NCBI GenBank assembly: GCA_900546625.1
Contig: URDU01000008.1
Location: 44,980-108,979, forward strand
Reading direction: 5' to 3'
Source of the DNA: an uncultured Lachnobacterium sp.
Lineage (GTDB): Bacteria; Bacillota; Clostridia; Lachnospirales; Lachnospiraceae
DNA length: 64,000 nucleotides
Below the pieces are notes generated by a model, which searched no databases, was not told where the DNA came from, and was given only the letters and a program-made list of their open reading frames with translations. The translations under genes were made by a program, and so were the position numbers. Positions 8,724 to 18,576 of this stretch are shown in pieces (within the stretch, counting starts at the first letter, position 1; every line of letters starts with the position of its first letter).

Positions 8724-9569
8724 TTACTCGTTCCTCTCTCTTCTTCTGCGCCTTACAATTATAATAAAAATCACAGTCTCAAGTGTACCTGCCACAGCAA
8801 GTGCCACAAGCATCCACGGCCACACGTCCACTATTCGCTTTGTGAGTGCGCCAGACTGCATCTGATTCTTTGTCTCACTCTTCTTCTCGCCTGTGTACTC
8901 AGTACGCTCACCGCGCACCAGAAGACGATGCGAATTAATCGCATACGGTGTACAAGTGACAAGTGTACAGTAATCCTTACCCTCCACTATATCAAGGTCT
9001 CCCGACTCGTTAGGCTCGACTACCTTAATCTGATCCACCTTGTACGCAAGAATCTCATCGAGCACATGCAGGTAAAACTCATCGCCCATCTCAAGCTTAT
9101 CAAGATTCGTAAAAAGCACGGCACTCGGAAGACCTCTGTGGCCTGTCAGCACGCAGTGTGTACTCTCGCCACCGAGCGGATAGCTGGACTGCTCCATATG
9201 TCCAACCCCCTTTGCGAGCACATCATCACTCGTGCCGCTATATATAGGCAGATTCACATCAATCTTTGGAATAGTGATATATCCAAGCGACTCTCCGACA
9301 TCCACAAGGTCTGCATAGCTGACCGCACTGCTCTCACTCTCTGTGCTCTCAGCCGACACCACGGTACTCAGCTGGTCATTGTACTTGGTCGCAGCCTCCT
9401 TTAAGGCATCCACCTTTTCCTCGTCCAGCTGCTTCACCTCACTGTCGTAGCTCGTGATAGCAGAGCTTGCATGCTTTTCATTTATACGGTTGCTGATATA
9501 TGGGTAGAGCGCAATCGACATTCCGGTGAGGAAGAGGATGGCGCAAAAGATTATTCGCAGTTTCTTCAT
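8724..9569 (-). CDS. Class C (pilus) sortase
   Basis: I start at the ATG at 9569 (MKKLRIIFCA), which gives a clean N-terminal membrane segment and 281 residues. The transpeptidase core has His144 (TGHRG), Cys206 (TLVTC) and Arg215. A second membrane helix near the C-terminus is followed by an arginine-rich tail, the hallmark of class C sortases that polymerise pilin subunits through lysine isopeptide bonds. The two LPxTG pilins lie upstream on the same strand and are its likely substrates. The usual DPW/DPF lid motif before the core is not visible. The 5' gap of 266 bases contains two hairpins. Confidence 0.95.
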   Translation of the reverse strand: MKKLRIIFCAILFLTGMSIALYPYISNRINEKHASSAITSYDSEVKQLDEEKVDALKEAATKYNDQLSTVVSAESTESESSAVSYADLVDVGESLGYITIPKIDVNLPIYSGTSDDVLAKGVGHMEQSSYPLGGESTHCVLTGHRGLPSAVLFTNLDKLEMGDEFYLHVLDEILAYKVDQIKVVEPNESGDLDIVEGKDYCTLVTCTPYAINSHRLLVRGERTEYTGEKKSETKNQMQSGALTKRIVDVWPWMLVALAVAGTLETVIFIIIVRRRRRERNE

Positions 9570-9620
9570 AGCTTGTATTCCTATAGCTTTGTTTCCTATA
9601 CCTAAGGCTTCTGATAGCAC

Positions 9621-9677
9621 TTATTCAAATCCACAACAGCATAAGCTGCATGCCTGCCTAATTGTGGGGTTGAATAA
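9621..9677. repeat. Inverted repeat between pilin and sortase genes
   Basis: A 16-base arm (9621-9636) pairs with 9662-9677 with 14 matches, enclosing a smaller CAGC/GCTG hairpin. No T run follows, so it is not a classical terminator. It may stabilise or process the mRNA and so set the ratio of pilin to sortase; that is inference. Confidence 0.55.
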
Positions 9678-9716
9678 ATGTTAGCATATCGCTTCAAAAA
9701 TGTAAAATAGAATGGT

Positions 9717-9760
9717 AACCTCCGCACATGCAGACAGGTAAGTCTGTATGTACGAAGGTT
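9717..9760. repeat. Second hairpin between pilin and sortase genes
   Basis: Arms AACCTCCG-CACATGCAGAC (from 9717) and GTCTGTATGTACGAAGGTT (to 9760) pair with a few mismatches around a 6-base loop. As with the neighbouring hairpin, no T run follows. The whole 9570-9835 gap holds no credible gene. Confidence 0.5.
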
Positions 9761-9835
9761 AGTCATCCCTTTGCTCTGTAAGAGCACTTTATTCGCTTAA
9801 ATCTTATCTAAACTCTCTTTGGCTATTGCCATTGG

Positions 9836-11989
9836 CTAGGCTCTCTTTCTTCCTCTGAGCATGATGTATACTGCAGCGAGCATTCCACCGATACCAATGA
9901 TAAGGAACATTGCAGTTCCGATGTCACCGGTTTTTGGGAGGGTGAAGCCTTTGCGGTTGATTACAGTTTCAGTCATTGTACCAGAAGTAGCCTCAAACTC
10001 ACCTGTAGATGTATCTTTTTTTGTAAACGTTGTTGTCTTTTTAGACTCTGAATGTTTTACAAGCTTTCTAACAGTCTTTCCATCTACTGTTTCATCCACC
10101 CATTCTGATTCTTTTGACCAAGTAGTTGAGTATTCAATATTTAACACAACATTGACAGGTGATTTCAGAAGGTTGAATCCTTCATTTGTCTTTGTCTCGA
10201 CCAGATAGTACTCACCATTTGAAAGTCCACTTTGAGCAATATTACCATCTGCGCCAGTTACAAGCTTACTAGTGTTAATTTTAAGCCAATTCTTATCTGA
10301 TGCAAGACCTAGAGCTGATGCAGCCTCACCTGTTATTGTAGTCGCTGATGCAGATACTTCTTTATATAAATCAAATTCTACACCCTGTAAAGGTGTTTTT
10401 GATGTGCTTGCATCTGTTTTATGAATATTTAAGCTAAATGTATAAACTACAGCTGTGTCCTCAATCTTATCCTTGCCAGGCGTTTTTCCATGATTAGGAT
10501 TCGTTGTATCATCTGTAGGCAGAATGTTATTAGAGTACTCTAATGTTGCTGTATTTGGATTCCCTACAGTTGTTGTCAAAGCTGTGTTGAGAAGCTCGGC
10601 ATTATATGATACTACAATCTGCTTTCCGGCGTAACTACTCATTTTAGTTGGATCAAAATTGATTTTGAAACCATTCGCTGGTGCATTAGTTTCATCTTTT
10701 TTCCATGCATCAGTTGCAATAGCATTATTATCACATGTTATATTGATAGAATTAGCATCATCCTTTAAGTTTGTTGGTTTATCCTGAAGAGTGAATTCTT
10801 TTAACTGAGCAATGTTGCTTGGTACATCGATTGTTATTCTGTATGGTACCATATCGCCAACACTGTAGTCAGCATCATGCTGCCAATCATCTTGTCCATC
10901 TTTTTGGTCTCTTCTCTTAACCTCTTTTTTCATATCAGGTTTTTCGTTGGTTACTGTGATGGTATTTGATGCGTTATCCAGAGTTGCATAACTATTATTT
11001 TCAAGTGTAATATTTTTAGCGCCATCTGCACCTATAGATATAGTAAACTCATAAGAGTTATTTCCATCCATGATATAGCCGTCATTAGAAGCAAGATCAG
11101 TCTCAATAAATCTGTATTTTCCAGGTGCTAAACCACCTACACTGAGCACACCATCTGTTCCTGTAGTATACTCTCCAGATGTATTTACTACGTCGGTATT
11201 GCTATCATTTTTTGTTGTGCCTGTTTTACATGTCTCCCATGTAGATGTTGCTCCAGTAACCGCTTGCTGTAATATGAACTTTACACCCTGTAAGGCTGTT
11301 TCCGAAGTAGTACCGGCTATTTTACCAACTTTTTTTAACTTAACATCACCATAGTTTGTGGCATTTTTTGGATATACATTTACATCATAAATCCAATCAT
11401 CGCCATACTTTTTATTGCTAGTTGAATCAGTAACTGTATTTGTTGTAGGTATAGATACTATAAAGTTTGCTGTCTTACTTGTTACCTGAGACGGAGCATC
11501 CTCCTCTATTACCAGGTAGACACCTAAGTCAAGTTTATCTATAGTTGCTTTTCCTTCATTATCAGTAACTGCTTTTCCACTTTCACTTGGCATTGTCTCT
11601 GGTAATTCAGATTTTATGCTTTCATATGTTGTTTTCTCATCGAAATCACTATCTTGAAGAGTTCCAATACAATTTGTATATTCTAAAACTGTACTCTTAT
11701 CTGTGGCTGTTTTTTGTTCAATATCAGCCAGCTTATACGCTTTGAATGTTACTCCAGATAATGGTTTTGCATCTCTTGGAACATTATCCTTATCTGACTC
11801 CTGACCTGTTGAATTTTTAGCATCACTACCATTGTACTCATACTTGTGAATTATAATACTACCTGTTTTATTAGCATCTGTACTAATAGTAGGGCTCTTT
11901 GTGCTAGTCGCCCAAGCCGGTGTGCCGAATGATGTCAGCACCATGGCTGCGCCAAGGAGACCAGCCAACATTTTTTTAATTTTTTTCAT
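9836..11989 (-). CDS. Backbone pilin, LPKTG-anchored, with Cna_B/SpaA-type repeats
   Basis: This 717-residue secreted protein has a signal peptide (cleavage after about residue 27, TPAWA) and several Cna_B-like isopeptide domains. A VYPKN pilin motif, whose lysine is the usual polymerisation site, is near residue 205. The C-terminal sorting signal LPKTGD near residue 684 is followed by a hydrophobic helix and RGRKRA. GVTFKAYK, GVKFILQQ and GVEFDLYK mark the start of separate domains. It is the likely major subunit, since it is shorter than the upstream tip protein and lies closest to the sortase. An AGAGGA ribosome site precedes the ATG. Confidence 0.95.
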   Translation of the reverse strand: MKKIKKMLAGLLGAAMVLTSFGTPAWATSTKSPTISTDANKTGSIIIHKYEYNGSDAKNSTGQESDKDNVPRDAKPLSGVTFKAYKLADIEQKTATDKSTVLEYTNCIGTLQDSDFDEKTTYESIKSELPETMPSESGKAVTDNEGKATIDKLDLGVYLVIEEDAPSQVTSKTANFIVSIPTTNTVTDSTSNKKYGDDWIYDVNVYPKNATNYGDVKLKKVGKIAGTTSETALQGVKFILQQAVTGATSTWETCKTGTTKNDSNTDVVNTSGEYTTGTDGVLSVGGLAPGKYRFIETDLASNDGYIMDGNNSYEFTISIGADGAKNITLENNSYATLDNASNTITVTNEKPDMKKEVKRRDQKDGQDDWQHDADYSVGDMVPYRITIDVPSNIAQLKEFTLQDKPTNLKDDANSINITCDNNAIATDAWKKDETNAPANGFKINFDPTKMSSYAGKQIVVSYNAELLNTALTTTVGNPNTATLEYSNNILPTDDTTNPNHGKTPGKDKIEDTAVVYTFSLNIHKTDASTSKTPLQGVEFDLYKEVSASATTITGEAASALGLASDKNWLKINTSKLVTGADGNIAQSGLSNGEYYLVETKTNEGFNLLKSPVNVVLNIEYSTTWSKESEWVDETVDGKTVRKLVKHSESKKTTTFTKKDTSTGEFEATSGTMTETVINRKGFTLPKTGDIGTAMFLIIGIGGMLAAVYIMLRGRKRA

Positions 11990-12048
11990 GCTTTTTTCCT
12001 CTCTTATATCTTTTTCATTGTTATCGTGTTACATGCGACCGGCAGGTG

Positions 12049-15000
12049 TTACTTGCCAATCGCATTTCTTCTTTGTCTCTTAAGTCTGGAGTATTGTACC
12101 TCCTTTCTAAGAGTAATCAAGAAAAATATCAAGCAGCCTAGCGTTGCGAGCGCCATTCCACATAATATGAATAACATTGCTCCATAACCACCGGTTTTTG
12201 GTAGAAGGAATTTGATACGATTGCTGATTTGAAGCTCTATCGTATTCTTATCCGTTGCTTTGGGGAAGTCATATGACTGTCCATCTACTGTTGTTCCATC
12301 TACTTGATTCCTATATATTTTAATGGTTATTGGATTCTTTAATAAATTGTAACCATCTACAGCTTTTGTCTCTGTTAGACGGTATGTTCCATCTTCTAAG
12401 TCTTTAAACTCTGCTATTCCCTGTGCTGTCCCAACACCCTCATCCGTTGTTCCACCTGTAGTAGCAATTTTAGCTTCAAAATCAGTATCTACTTTATAGC
12501 TACCACCACCTGTTGATGTAGAATCCGGCAACAATCTTTCAAGCTTAAATTCTACACCATTTAGCCTCTTAGATGGATCCGTAGCATCAACCTTTGTTAT
12601 CTTGATATTGGTCAGCGGACTATATGTATTGGTTATCGTGTAATTCTTTGTAATTGAACTTTCAGTCTCAGTACTTGGCGCCGATATAGCATCTGTATAT
12701 GTCACCTTAAACAAGTCATTCAGATATTCACTGTTCTCGATAACCTTTACAACCTTACCATCAGCTACTGTCACTTCTACTATTCGATACTTATATGGCT
12801 TAGTAGTATCTACTTTTCCATCAGCATCATTTGCATATCTGTCCAGACCGATAAATGAAAATGTCCATTCAGTCTTATTAGGATCATATATATCTTTTTC
12901 CAAAGTAATATAGTCGGCTTCGGTCTGACCCGGTGCTGCGTACTCCACCGGTTCCCAGTTTTCACTTTCACTCACACTTCTTTGAAGTTGTATGTTTATT
13001 GAATCAGGTATTGTAACACCGCTGACATTTTCCCATTTCTTAGTAAGTTCAATGTTTATAACCGGCTTCAATTTATTTGTGAAGATAAATATTGTCTTAT
13101 CAGCAGCATCAGCCTTTACAGTACCTGACACTTCAGTAAGCTTAGTAGTCTCATTATATGTGACAGTTGGTTTATATTTTTCTTCCAACCCATTGCCACT
13201 TGAGACATCTACGCCTTCAAGCACCGCATTATCAGAAGCGCTTATCTCTGATATGGTATACTGTGTTCCAGCAGGAATACCCTCTATTACTATTGGGTCA
13301 AATTCTCCATTTTCATTCTTTGTAACATTATAATCATTCTGGATTGGGGTAGATCCCTCTAATCCCATACCTGCCACATTGAAGAATTTCACTCTAAAAG
13401 TATATGTACCGTTTAGATCATCTGATACATCAGCCTTTTGCTTTTGAATAGTAATTGTTCCTGTCTTTACTTTATTTGTGTATTTGACCTTTAACCTGGT
13501 GGATGTCGTAGAATTGTCCGGATCACTATATGATCTAAATACAATTGTATTTTCATCCTCAGTACTTACATCGCCATTCTTCTTTGCCCAGGCTGATGAA
13601 TCCTCCTGTGAATTTACTCCAGAATATCCTATTGTTTTACCACTACTTCTTGCATTTGTAATAGTAAGCCCATCATTATTTATTTGCTGACCATCTTCTT
13701 CTCCTGTTTTATATTTTTCCTTTCTGCCATCCTTTATTGTACTGCCGGATTGATCAGTCAGGTTATTAGTCGCAGAAGATAAATCAACCGTAGTTCCTGC
13801 ATTATTTACAGCATTAACCGGCTCACCATTTTCATACATTGTCCACGATGGCTCAAAAACCTCTGTATCCACATCCTCACTCACAGCTATGTAACTGCCT
13901 CGCCTGAACTGGTCTGAGAATGTAGCCGTCTCGCCATTTGCCAGCACAAACACACCATCATCCCCCAAAATATTCGTGGTAGATGATTTATCCGAGGATA
14001 TAGTATATACAGCATTTTCCGGATACATCAAGGTACCGCTCTCAACTGAGCCATAATCAGCTATCTCATACTGCTTTGTAACAAAGCCCGTTGGATTTGT
14101 TACCTCAGACGAAGGAATAAACTTAAAATCATCCAGATAGAAATCTCTGCTATAGTCATAGTTAAACCTAATATACTTTATTGTCGACAAATCAATATCA
14201 CTATCTCCAATAAGCTTGTCAATTTCCCCATTTACGGTTATCCACTTCTTGTTGGTAAGTGAACTATTTGCAGTGGCTACATCATTTGTCAAATAATTTC
14301 CAGCCTGTTTTCCTTTTGAATCCTCAAGTCCGATATACATGAACTGTGTACTTGGATTATCCTTATAATCATAGTAGAACTTAAACTGCAGATATTTATA
14401 ATGCTCTTTTGAACTGCCTGCAGTATACGTTGCATCAAAGCTATCACCAGTAGCAGGTAAAATGCTTCCCCATCTTTGTTCTTTGTATGAGCCGCCCACA
14501 TTATCAAGCTTTGCCATCCAATGAACTACATTTGTTTGTCCAGCCATACTACCTACTTTTTCAAACGTATTTCCGGATACATTTTGCACCTTATTGCTAT
14601 CAAATCTATCATTAAATACTTGCGTTTCAATTGACTGTCCTGCAGTTGCTTTTTTAATACCGAAATGTGTAGCCTGATTCTGTATAGTGAATGGGAATAA
14701 AGAGGCATTGTCAAACAATGTGTCCGGGAATATATCCTTATTCACAGCGCTTGTATCCACATTCTTCTCCACCTGGAATTCATTCTCATCAGGGAAATTG
14801 AATGTAATCTTCATGTTCGACTCCCAAAGACCTCGCTCCATATAGAACATGGTAAGGGTGTGCTCTTTGGTGAAGTAATCCTTCGTAATCGTTGTGTCGT
14901 TTGCAAAACTTTTTGTTACATTTGCAGTTACACCACCATTTGTAGCGTCATCATTTTTCACACTTGAAACAGTTGCTTCTTTTGTTTGAAAATTAATTTT

Positions 15001-17592
15001 TCCGGTAACTACGCCATGCCCACCTCCTACATCAAGCACCAGCTTACCATCGATGAATACCCATACATCATCATCTCCGGAAAAATTGAACTCAATAGGA
15101 ACTGCCTCATTAGCAGTCGTCGTAACGGTTCCATCTTTTGTTAATTTAAATTTCAAATCAAACTTCTGTCCAAAGCCGTAATTCAATTTAGTTGCATTGC
15201 CCGACTGTTCGCTGGTATTAAAAGGAAAATAATTGTTTGCAGCCGTCACTGAATAATTTGCATCTGCGGTCTGACCTTTTACATCCTGATTTGAGGGATT
15301 TAGAAAATATCCATCATTAGTACTTTTTTGCAATTGTAGATTCTTGTTTGCAGCTGTATTATCTGCACTATCAAAGCTCCAGTAATCCACCGTTCCATTG
15401 TTTGTACCGCTTGTAACTTTCTTTTTAATAAATGGAAATGTTACATCTTTGTATACCTTGCCAAGTACCGTATTCTTTGAGTTGTTTCCTGTCAGGAAAT
15501 CCTCATTAAAATATGGTGCCGCAACTGTTTTACCGGAAGTCTTTATCATCAGATTGTCGTTGGACAGGGTATCTGACACTAACCCTTGTACAGCACTATT
15601 TCCACTACCCAAGTCACCTGTTTTAGATTTTATCGGGCAATTTCTCCCCCACATTGAGTTGTTCTCATAATAGAACTTCCTTTTTTTATCATCGCTGTCT
15701 CCATCTTTGTATCCATAAAGGTTTAACGTTCCTGATATTCCCCCAAAAAAGCTTCCCTCATAATTCTGAAAATTACCCCAGTATATAGGTGATGCAGCTT
15801 TGTTATCTTCATAATATGTACTAAGAGCCTGATCAAACTGTCTGAATGGCTGGTATATAAAATGCAGGTTACTTAAACCTTTCAGAGCGGTGTTATAAGA
15901 ATAGTTATCTCTGTCATTTCCATTCAACTCATAGTCTGAATAGTAGTCATAGAGTGTTGTGTTGACATAGAGCATGTCGCTATTTCTAGTAAGTGTTCCG
16001 TCTGGTATATTAACTACTTCATTTTTTGTTGTTGCTCCTTCTTTTACTTTGCCATCCGCATCTCTTACTGTGTATATCTCATCCCAGTAACCTGAACGTT
16101 TGGTGTTCTTCTGGTATATGCTATCATCACTAGTATCAGCATAAAAACATGGATTTGTCATATTTGTAGGGATAGTTAAATCACATGTTATATTTGCACC
16201 ACTTCCTGGGATTGAACTATCAGCGCTACTATAAAACAAAATATATTTATATGTTTTAGGAAGCACTGCTTTATAAACATCTGACCAGGTATGTGTTTCA
16301 TCAGAATATGTATCCAGTTTCTGCAAATCATTGTCACAATAATCTTTTTCATCATTCCATGCATGATATCGCATATTTTTATCTTTTAACGGAAGAGAAT
16401 TATCAGCCACATCACCTTCATATGATAATTTGGATAGTGTTGCATCAAAATACACTGTATTAGCGTTCGTCTGTCCTGCTTGATATATTCCATTTATGCA
16501 AATATTTGAGCCACTAAATGTAATCAGATTATTTTCTCCATTCGGATAGCATCTGTATGTGGTGCCATTTTTTGTAATGGTAATTACCGTATCCTTATTT
16601 AATTTTACATTAGCATTTGCTAAATCATAGCTCAATATTTTTTTATCTTCTGTATCTTGCTTAACTTCAACTGCATCAGCATTGCCTATTTGAATTGTTA
16701 CTTTGTCATTTACCCTAAACGACAAATTATTAAAGTACAATTTTGTTACTAATTCAGGACTTTCTTCAGTTTTCTTTTCGCCACTCCACTCTGAATATAC
16801 ATTATTTGACTCCTGTCTGATTCCGTAGTACAGGATTCCACCTTTGCTAATTGCTGTTGCTAAGTCAAAGGAATCCGTAATAGCGTTGTTTTGAGCGTCA
16901 ATAAATCTCACATATTGATATGCTTTTCCATTCACATCATTTGGAACTGTTACTTTGCCATCGGACAATTGTAGTGCCGTTACCTGTTCACTTGCAGGGT
17001 CATCATAATTGCCATCTAAGCTGAACTGTGCCTGTACTCCGCTCAGCTCACTTGCTGTCATATTCACAAATGACAAACTTTGTCCTGCATTTGATGTGTA
17101 TTCTTTTAATGCATATACATCTTGTCCATCAATCTTATCAGCAGTGCCATTTTGCGCATACACCTTTCCTTTTGTAAGATCATCCGCTGACAGTTCAGTT
17201 CTGTAATAAGGCTTCTGCTTTATTATATCATTAGAGTCATTCGTATATTTTGTATATGTGAAAAAAAATGTGTTTCCTTTATTAATTGTCCACTGTGAAG
17301 CATCCCAGTACCAATATCCGCTATTTGTATCGTATGTACCTTGATGTACCTCAGCCCATCCAGTAACATTTAATTCAATATCAGCGTTTGATTTAGTCCA
17401 ATCAACATCGCCTAAATTCATACCTGCAGGATTTAAATATATATAATTCGGATTTATCGTAAAGGTTTCCGTGGTAGTAGTCTGCTCCTCCGCAAACGCA
17501 CTTACCCCATAAACTGCTATTCCCAATATAACAAGCACTGCCATCACAATGCTTACTTTTCTTTTGAGTATTTTTCTCATTACCCTCATCAT
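12049..17592 (-). CDS. Giant tip pilin/adhesin with fibro-slime domain and LPKTG anchor
   Basis: I take the ATG at 17592, 5 bases after GGAG; a TTG at 17595 and another ATG at 17589 are alternatives. The 1847-residue product has a signal peptide ending near ASAFAEE. A long N-terminal region of unknown fold follows, then a fibro-slime-type domain at about residues 840-990 (DDDVWVFIDGKLVLDVGGGH). Cna_B domains start near 1440, 1508 and 1660. LPKTGG near 1795, a membrane helix and a basic tail complete it. Large fibro-slime proteins ahead of a backbone pilin usually cap the pilus and bind host glycans or matrix; the ligand here is unknown. Confidence 0.9.
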   Translation of the reverse strand: MMRVMRKILKRKVSIVMAVLVILGIAVYGVSAFAEEQTTTTETFTINPNYIYLNPAGMNLGDVDWTKSNADIELNVTGWAEVHQGTYDTNSGYWYWDASQWTINKGNTFFFTYTKYTNDSNDIIKQKPYYRTELSADDLTKGKVYAQNGTADKIDGQDVYALKEYTSNAGQSLSFVNMTASELSGVQAQFSLDGNYDDPASEQVTALQLSDGKVTVPNDVNGKAYQYVRFIDAQNNAITDSFDLATAISKGGILYYGIRQESNNVYSEWSGEKKTEESPELVTKLYFNNLSFRVNDKVTIQIGNADAVEVKQDTEDKKILSYDLANANVKLNKDTVITITKNGTTYRCYPNGENNLITFSGSNICINGIYQAGQTNANTVYFDATLSKLSYEGDVADNSLPLKDKNMRYHAWNDEKDYCDNDLQKLDTYSDETHTWSDVYKAVLPKTYKYILFYSSADSSIPGSGANITCDLTIPTNMTNPCFYADTSDDSIYQKNTKRSGYWDEIYTVRDADGKVKEGATTKNEVVNIPDGTLTRNSDMLYVNTTLYDYYSDYELNGNDRDNYSYNTALKGLSNLHFIYQPFRQFDQALSTYYEDNKAASPIYWGNFQNYEGSFFGGISGTLNLYGYKDGDSDDKKRKFYYENNSMWGRNCPIKSKTGDLGSGNSAVQGLVSDTLSNDNLMIKTSGKTVAAPYFNEDFLTGNNSKNTVLGKVYKDVTFPFIKKKVTSGTNNGTVDYWSFDSADNTAANKNLQLQKSTNDGYFLNPSNQDVKGQTADANYSVTAANNYFPFNTSEQSGNATKLNYGFGQKFDLKFKLTKDGTVTTTANEAVPIEFNFSGDDDVWVFIDGKLVLDVGGGHGVVTGKINFQTKEATVSSVKNDDATNGGVTANVTKSFANDTTITKDYFTKEHTLTMFYMERGLWESNMKITFNFPDENEFQVEKNVDTSAVNKDIFPDTLFDNASLFPFTIQNQATHFGIKKATAGQSIETQVFNDRFDSNKVQNVSGNTFEKVGSMAGQTNVVHWMAKLDNVGGSYKEQRWGSILPATGDSFDATYTAGSSKEHYKYLQFKFYYDYKDNPSTQFMYIGLEDSKGKQAGNYLTNDVATANSSLTNKKWITVNGEIDKLIGDSDIDLSTIKYIRFNYDYSRDFYLDDFKFIPSSEVTNPTGFVTKQYEIADYGSVESGTLMYPENAVYTISSDKSSTTNILGDDGVFVLANGETATFSDQFRRGSYIAVSEDVDTEVFEPSWTMYENGEPVNAVNNAGTTVDLSSATNNLTDQSGSTIKDGRKEKYKTGEEDGQQINNDGLTITNARSSGKTIGYSGVNSQEDSSAWAKKNGDVSTEDENTIVFRSYSDPDNSTTSTRLKVKYTNKVKTGTITIQKQKADVSDDLNGTYTFRVKFFNVAGMGLEGSTPIQNDYNVTKNENGEFDPIVIEGIPAGTQYTISEISASDNAVLEGVDVSSGNGLEEKYKPTVTYNETTKLTEVSGTVKADAADKTIFIFTNKLKPVINIELTKKWENVSGVTIPDSINIQLQRSVSESENWEPVEYAAPGQTEADYITLEKDIYDPNKTEWTFSFIGLDRYANDADGKVDTTKPYKYRIVEVTVADGKVVKVIENSEYLNDLFKVTYTDAISAPSTETESSITKNYTITNTYSPLTNIKITKVDATDPSKRLNGVEFKLERLLPDSTSTGGGSYKVDTDFEAKIATTGGTTDEGVGTAQGIAEFKDLEDGTYRLTETKAVDGYNLLKNPITIKIYRNQVDGTTVDGQSYDFPKATDKNTIELQISNRIKFLLPKTGGYGAMLFILCGMALATLGCLIFFLITLRKEVQYSRLKRQRRNAIGK

Positions 17593-17638
17593 CAACTCTC
17601 CATACGATTCTACTCTTAGATTATTTTCGTTATATATA

Positions 17639-17666
17639 ATTATATACTTTAGAGACTTTTCGTAAA
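17639..17666 (-). promoter_or_regulatory. Candidate pilus operon promoter
   Basis: TTTACG (17661-17666) and TATAAT (17639-17644) on the minus strand are 16 bases apart, about 45 bases ahead of the tip pilin start. The -10 is perfect and the -35 weak. The surrounding 130 bases are very A/T-rich. Confidence 0.5.
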
Positions 17667-17802
17667 TATAAATATTATCAGATTTGTATCACTATTTTCA
17701 TATCTTTTCATTTTCAACTTAAAAATATCACTATTCAAATGGTATTTTGTTCCTAATTTTAGTACTTTTTGTTGATTTCCTGCTTCTCATACTACATTCT
17801 TC

Positions 17803-18058
17803 CACAGCGTAAGGGGCTTCATCCCATGAGCCCGGCTGGGGCACGCTCTCTCGCGTGAGCGAATAGCGAAGCTGCCTAGATACTGTTGAATTATGCGCAC
17901 GATACACAGAAATGAGCTCCCACGGATGGGAGCTCAAGGAGAACCGCGCCACGGACGGCGCGTTTCGACGGTTTCGTCAACTATACTAAACCTATAAGGC
18001 ATAATTCCTACAGTATCTTGGCAGTGTAGCGTAGCTCAAGAGAGAGTGTGTGCACCTG
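17803..18058 (+). repeat. Palindromic element copy A (right end truncated)
   Basis: The outer left arm from 17803 pairs only partly, because the right arm stops at the Rpn remnant. The inner inverted repeat AGATACTGT...AATTATGC (17877-17895) faces its partner at 17999-18018. Between them are hairpin 1 (GAGCTCCC/GGGAGCTC around 17914-17935), hairpin 2 (CGCGCC/GGCGCG around 17945-17962) and the invariant hairpin CGACGGTTTCGTC. The strand given is the one on which the G.A and G.U pairs of related copies make sense as RNA. No true gene is seen inside. Confidence 0.8.
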
Positions 18059-18559
18059 CTATGCCAGCTTCTTATTTTTCTCAAGAAGCTCATAGATTTT
18101 CTCAACATCATAATCCGGCTTCATGGACAATGCCGCTTCGTAAATTGGAGCGATAACCTCCTCTTTTTCTTCCAGGTCATCTGCTATCTCTGCCACACTC
18201 TTATCCTTTTGCAGCTTTTTTACAACCAGTGAGATTATCTTTTGTCTTTCTCCGATTTCCTTACCTATTTCCTTACCCTCTTCTGTTGCAACCTCTTCCC
18301 AGTAATCACTCACATTACACATATCGCTCATCCTCCCTTCGAGTTCCATGCTCATTTTAAGTCCATAATCTTCTTCAAGTATCTTCTTTTTCTCGATAAA
18401 CTCTGACTTTAAGAACAGCTCTTCCAGCATTCCTATGAGTTTATTCTTAGACTGCTTTTTATTTTTTGTTGCTCTCGTCCGGACATTTATCAGTGCACCG
18501 TTTAGTTTATCAATCTGTGGTATTTTCTTTATTTTACCATAAATCAGGCTGGATTTCAT
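18059..18559 (-). pseudogene. Rpn-family (PD-(D/E)XK nuclease/transposase) remnant, C-terminal part
   Basis: The 166-residue frame resembles the C-terminal region of Rpn/Transposase_31 proteins: MSDMCNVSDYWEEVATEEG, the charged repeat EGKEIGKEIGERQ, then an SVAEIADDLEEKEE segment. The N-terminal nuclease core with its catalytic D and E/K residues is missing; full-length members are about 300 residues. The gene lies exactly between palindromic copies A and B, and its stop codon falls at the edge of copy A. It is most likely a decayed fragment. Some Rpn families do express separate C-terminal short forms, so expression is possible. Confidence 0.7.
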
Positions 18560-18576
18560 CCCAAATTCGATTATGT

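Noticed and set aside
7881..9404. A long 507-codon plus-strand frame opposite moxR and the sortase gene
   Set aside because: It is antisense to two clear genes, is rich in His, Arg and Cys as expected for a shadow frame, and has no family resemblance.
17731..17952. A 73-codon open frame on the minus strand inside element A, with similar peptides (STVSRQLRYSL) in elements C and D
   Set aside because: The shared peptide comes from the conserved non-coding repeat; frames do not keep length, start or ribosome site between copies.
17945..17975. Possible hammerhead ribozyme, because CGAAAC occurs twice on the minus strand of the palindromic elements
   Set aside because: The required CUGANGA segment and cleavage-site arrangement are absent in all copies.
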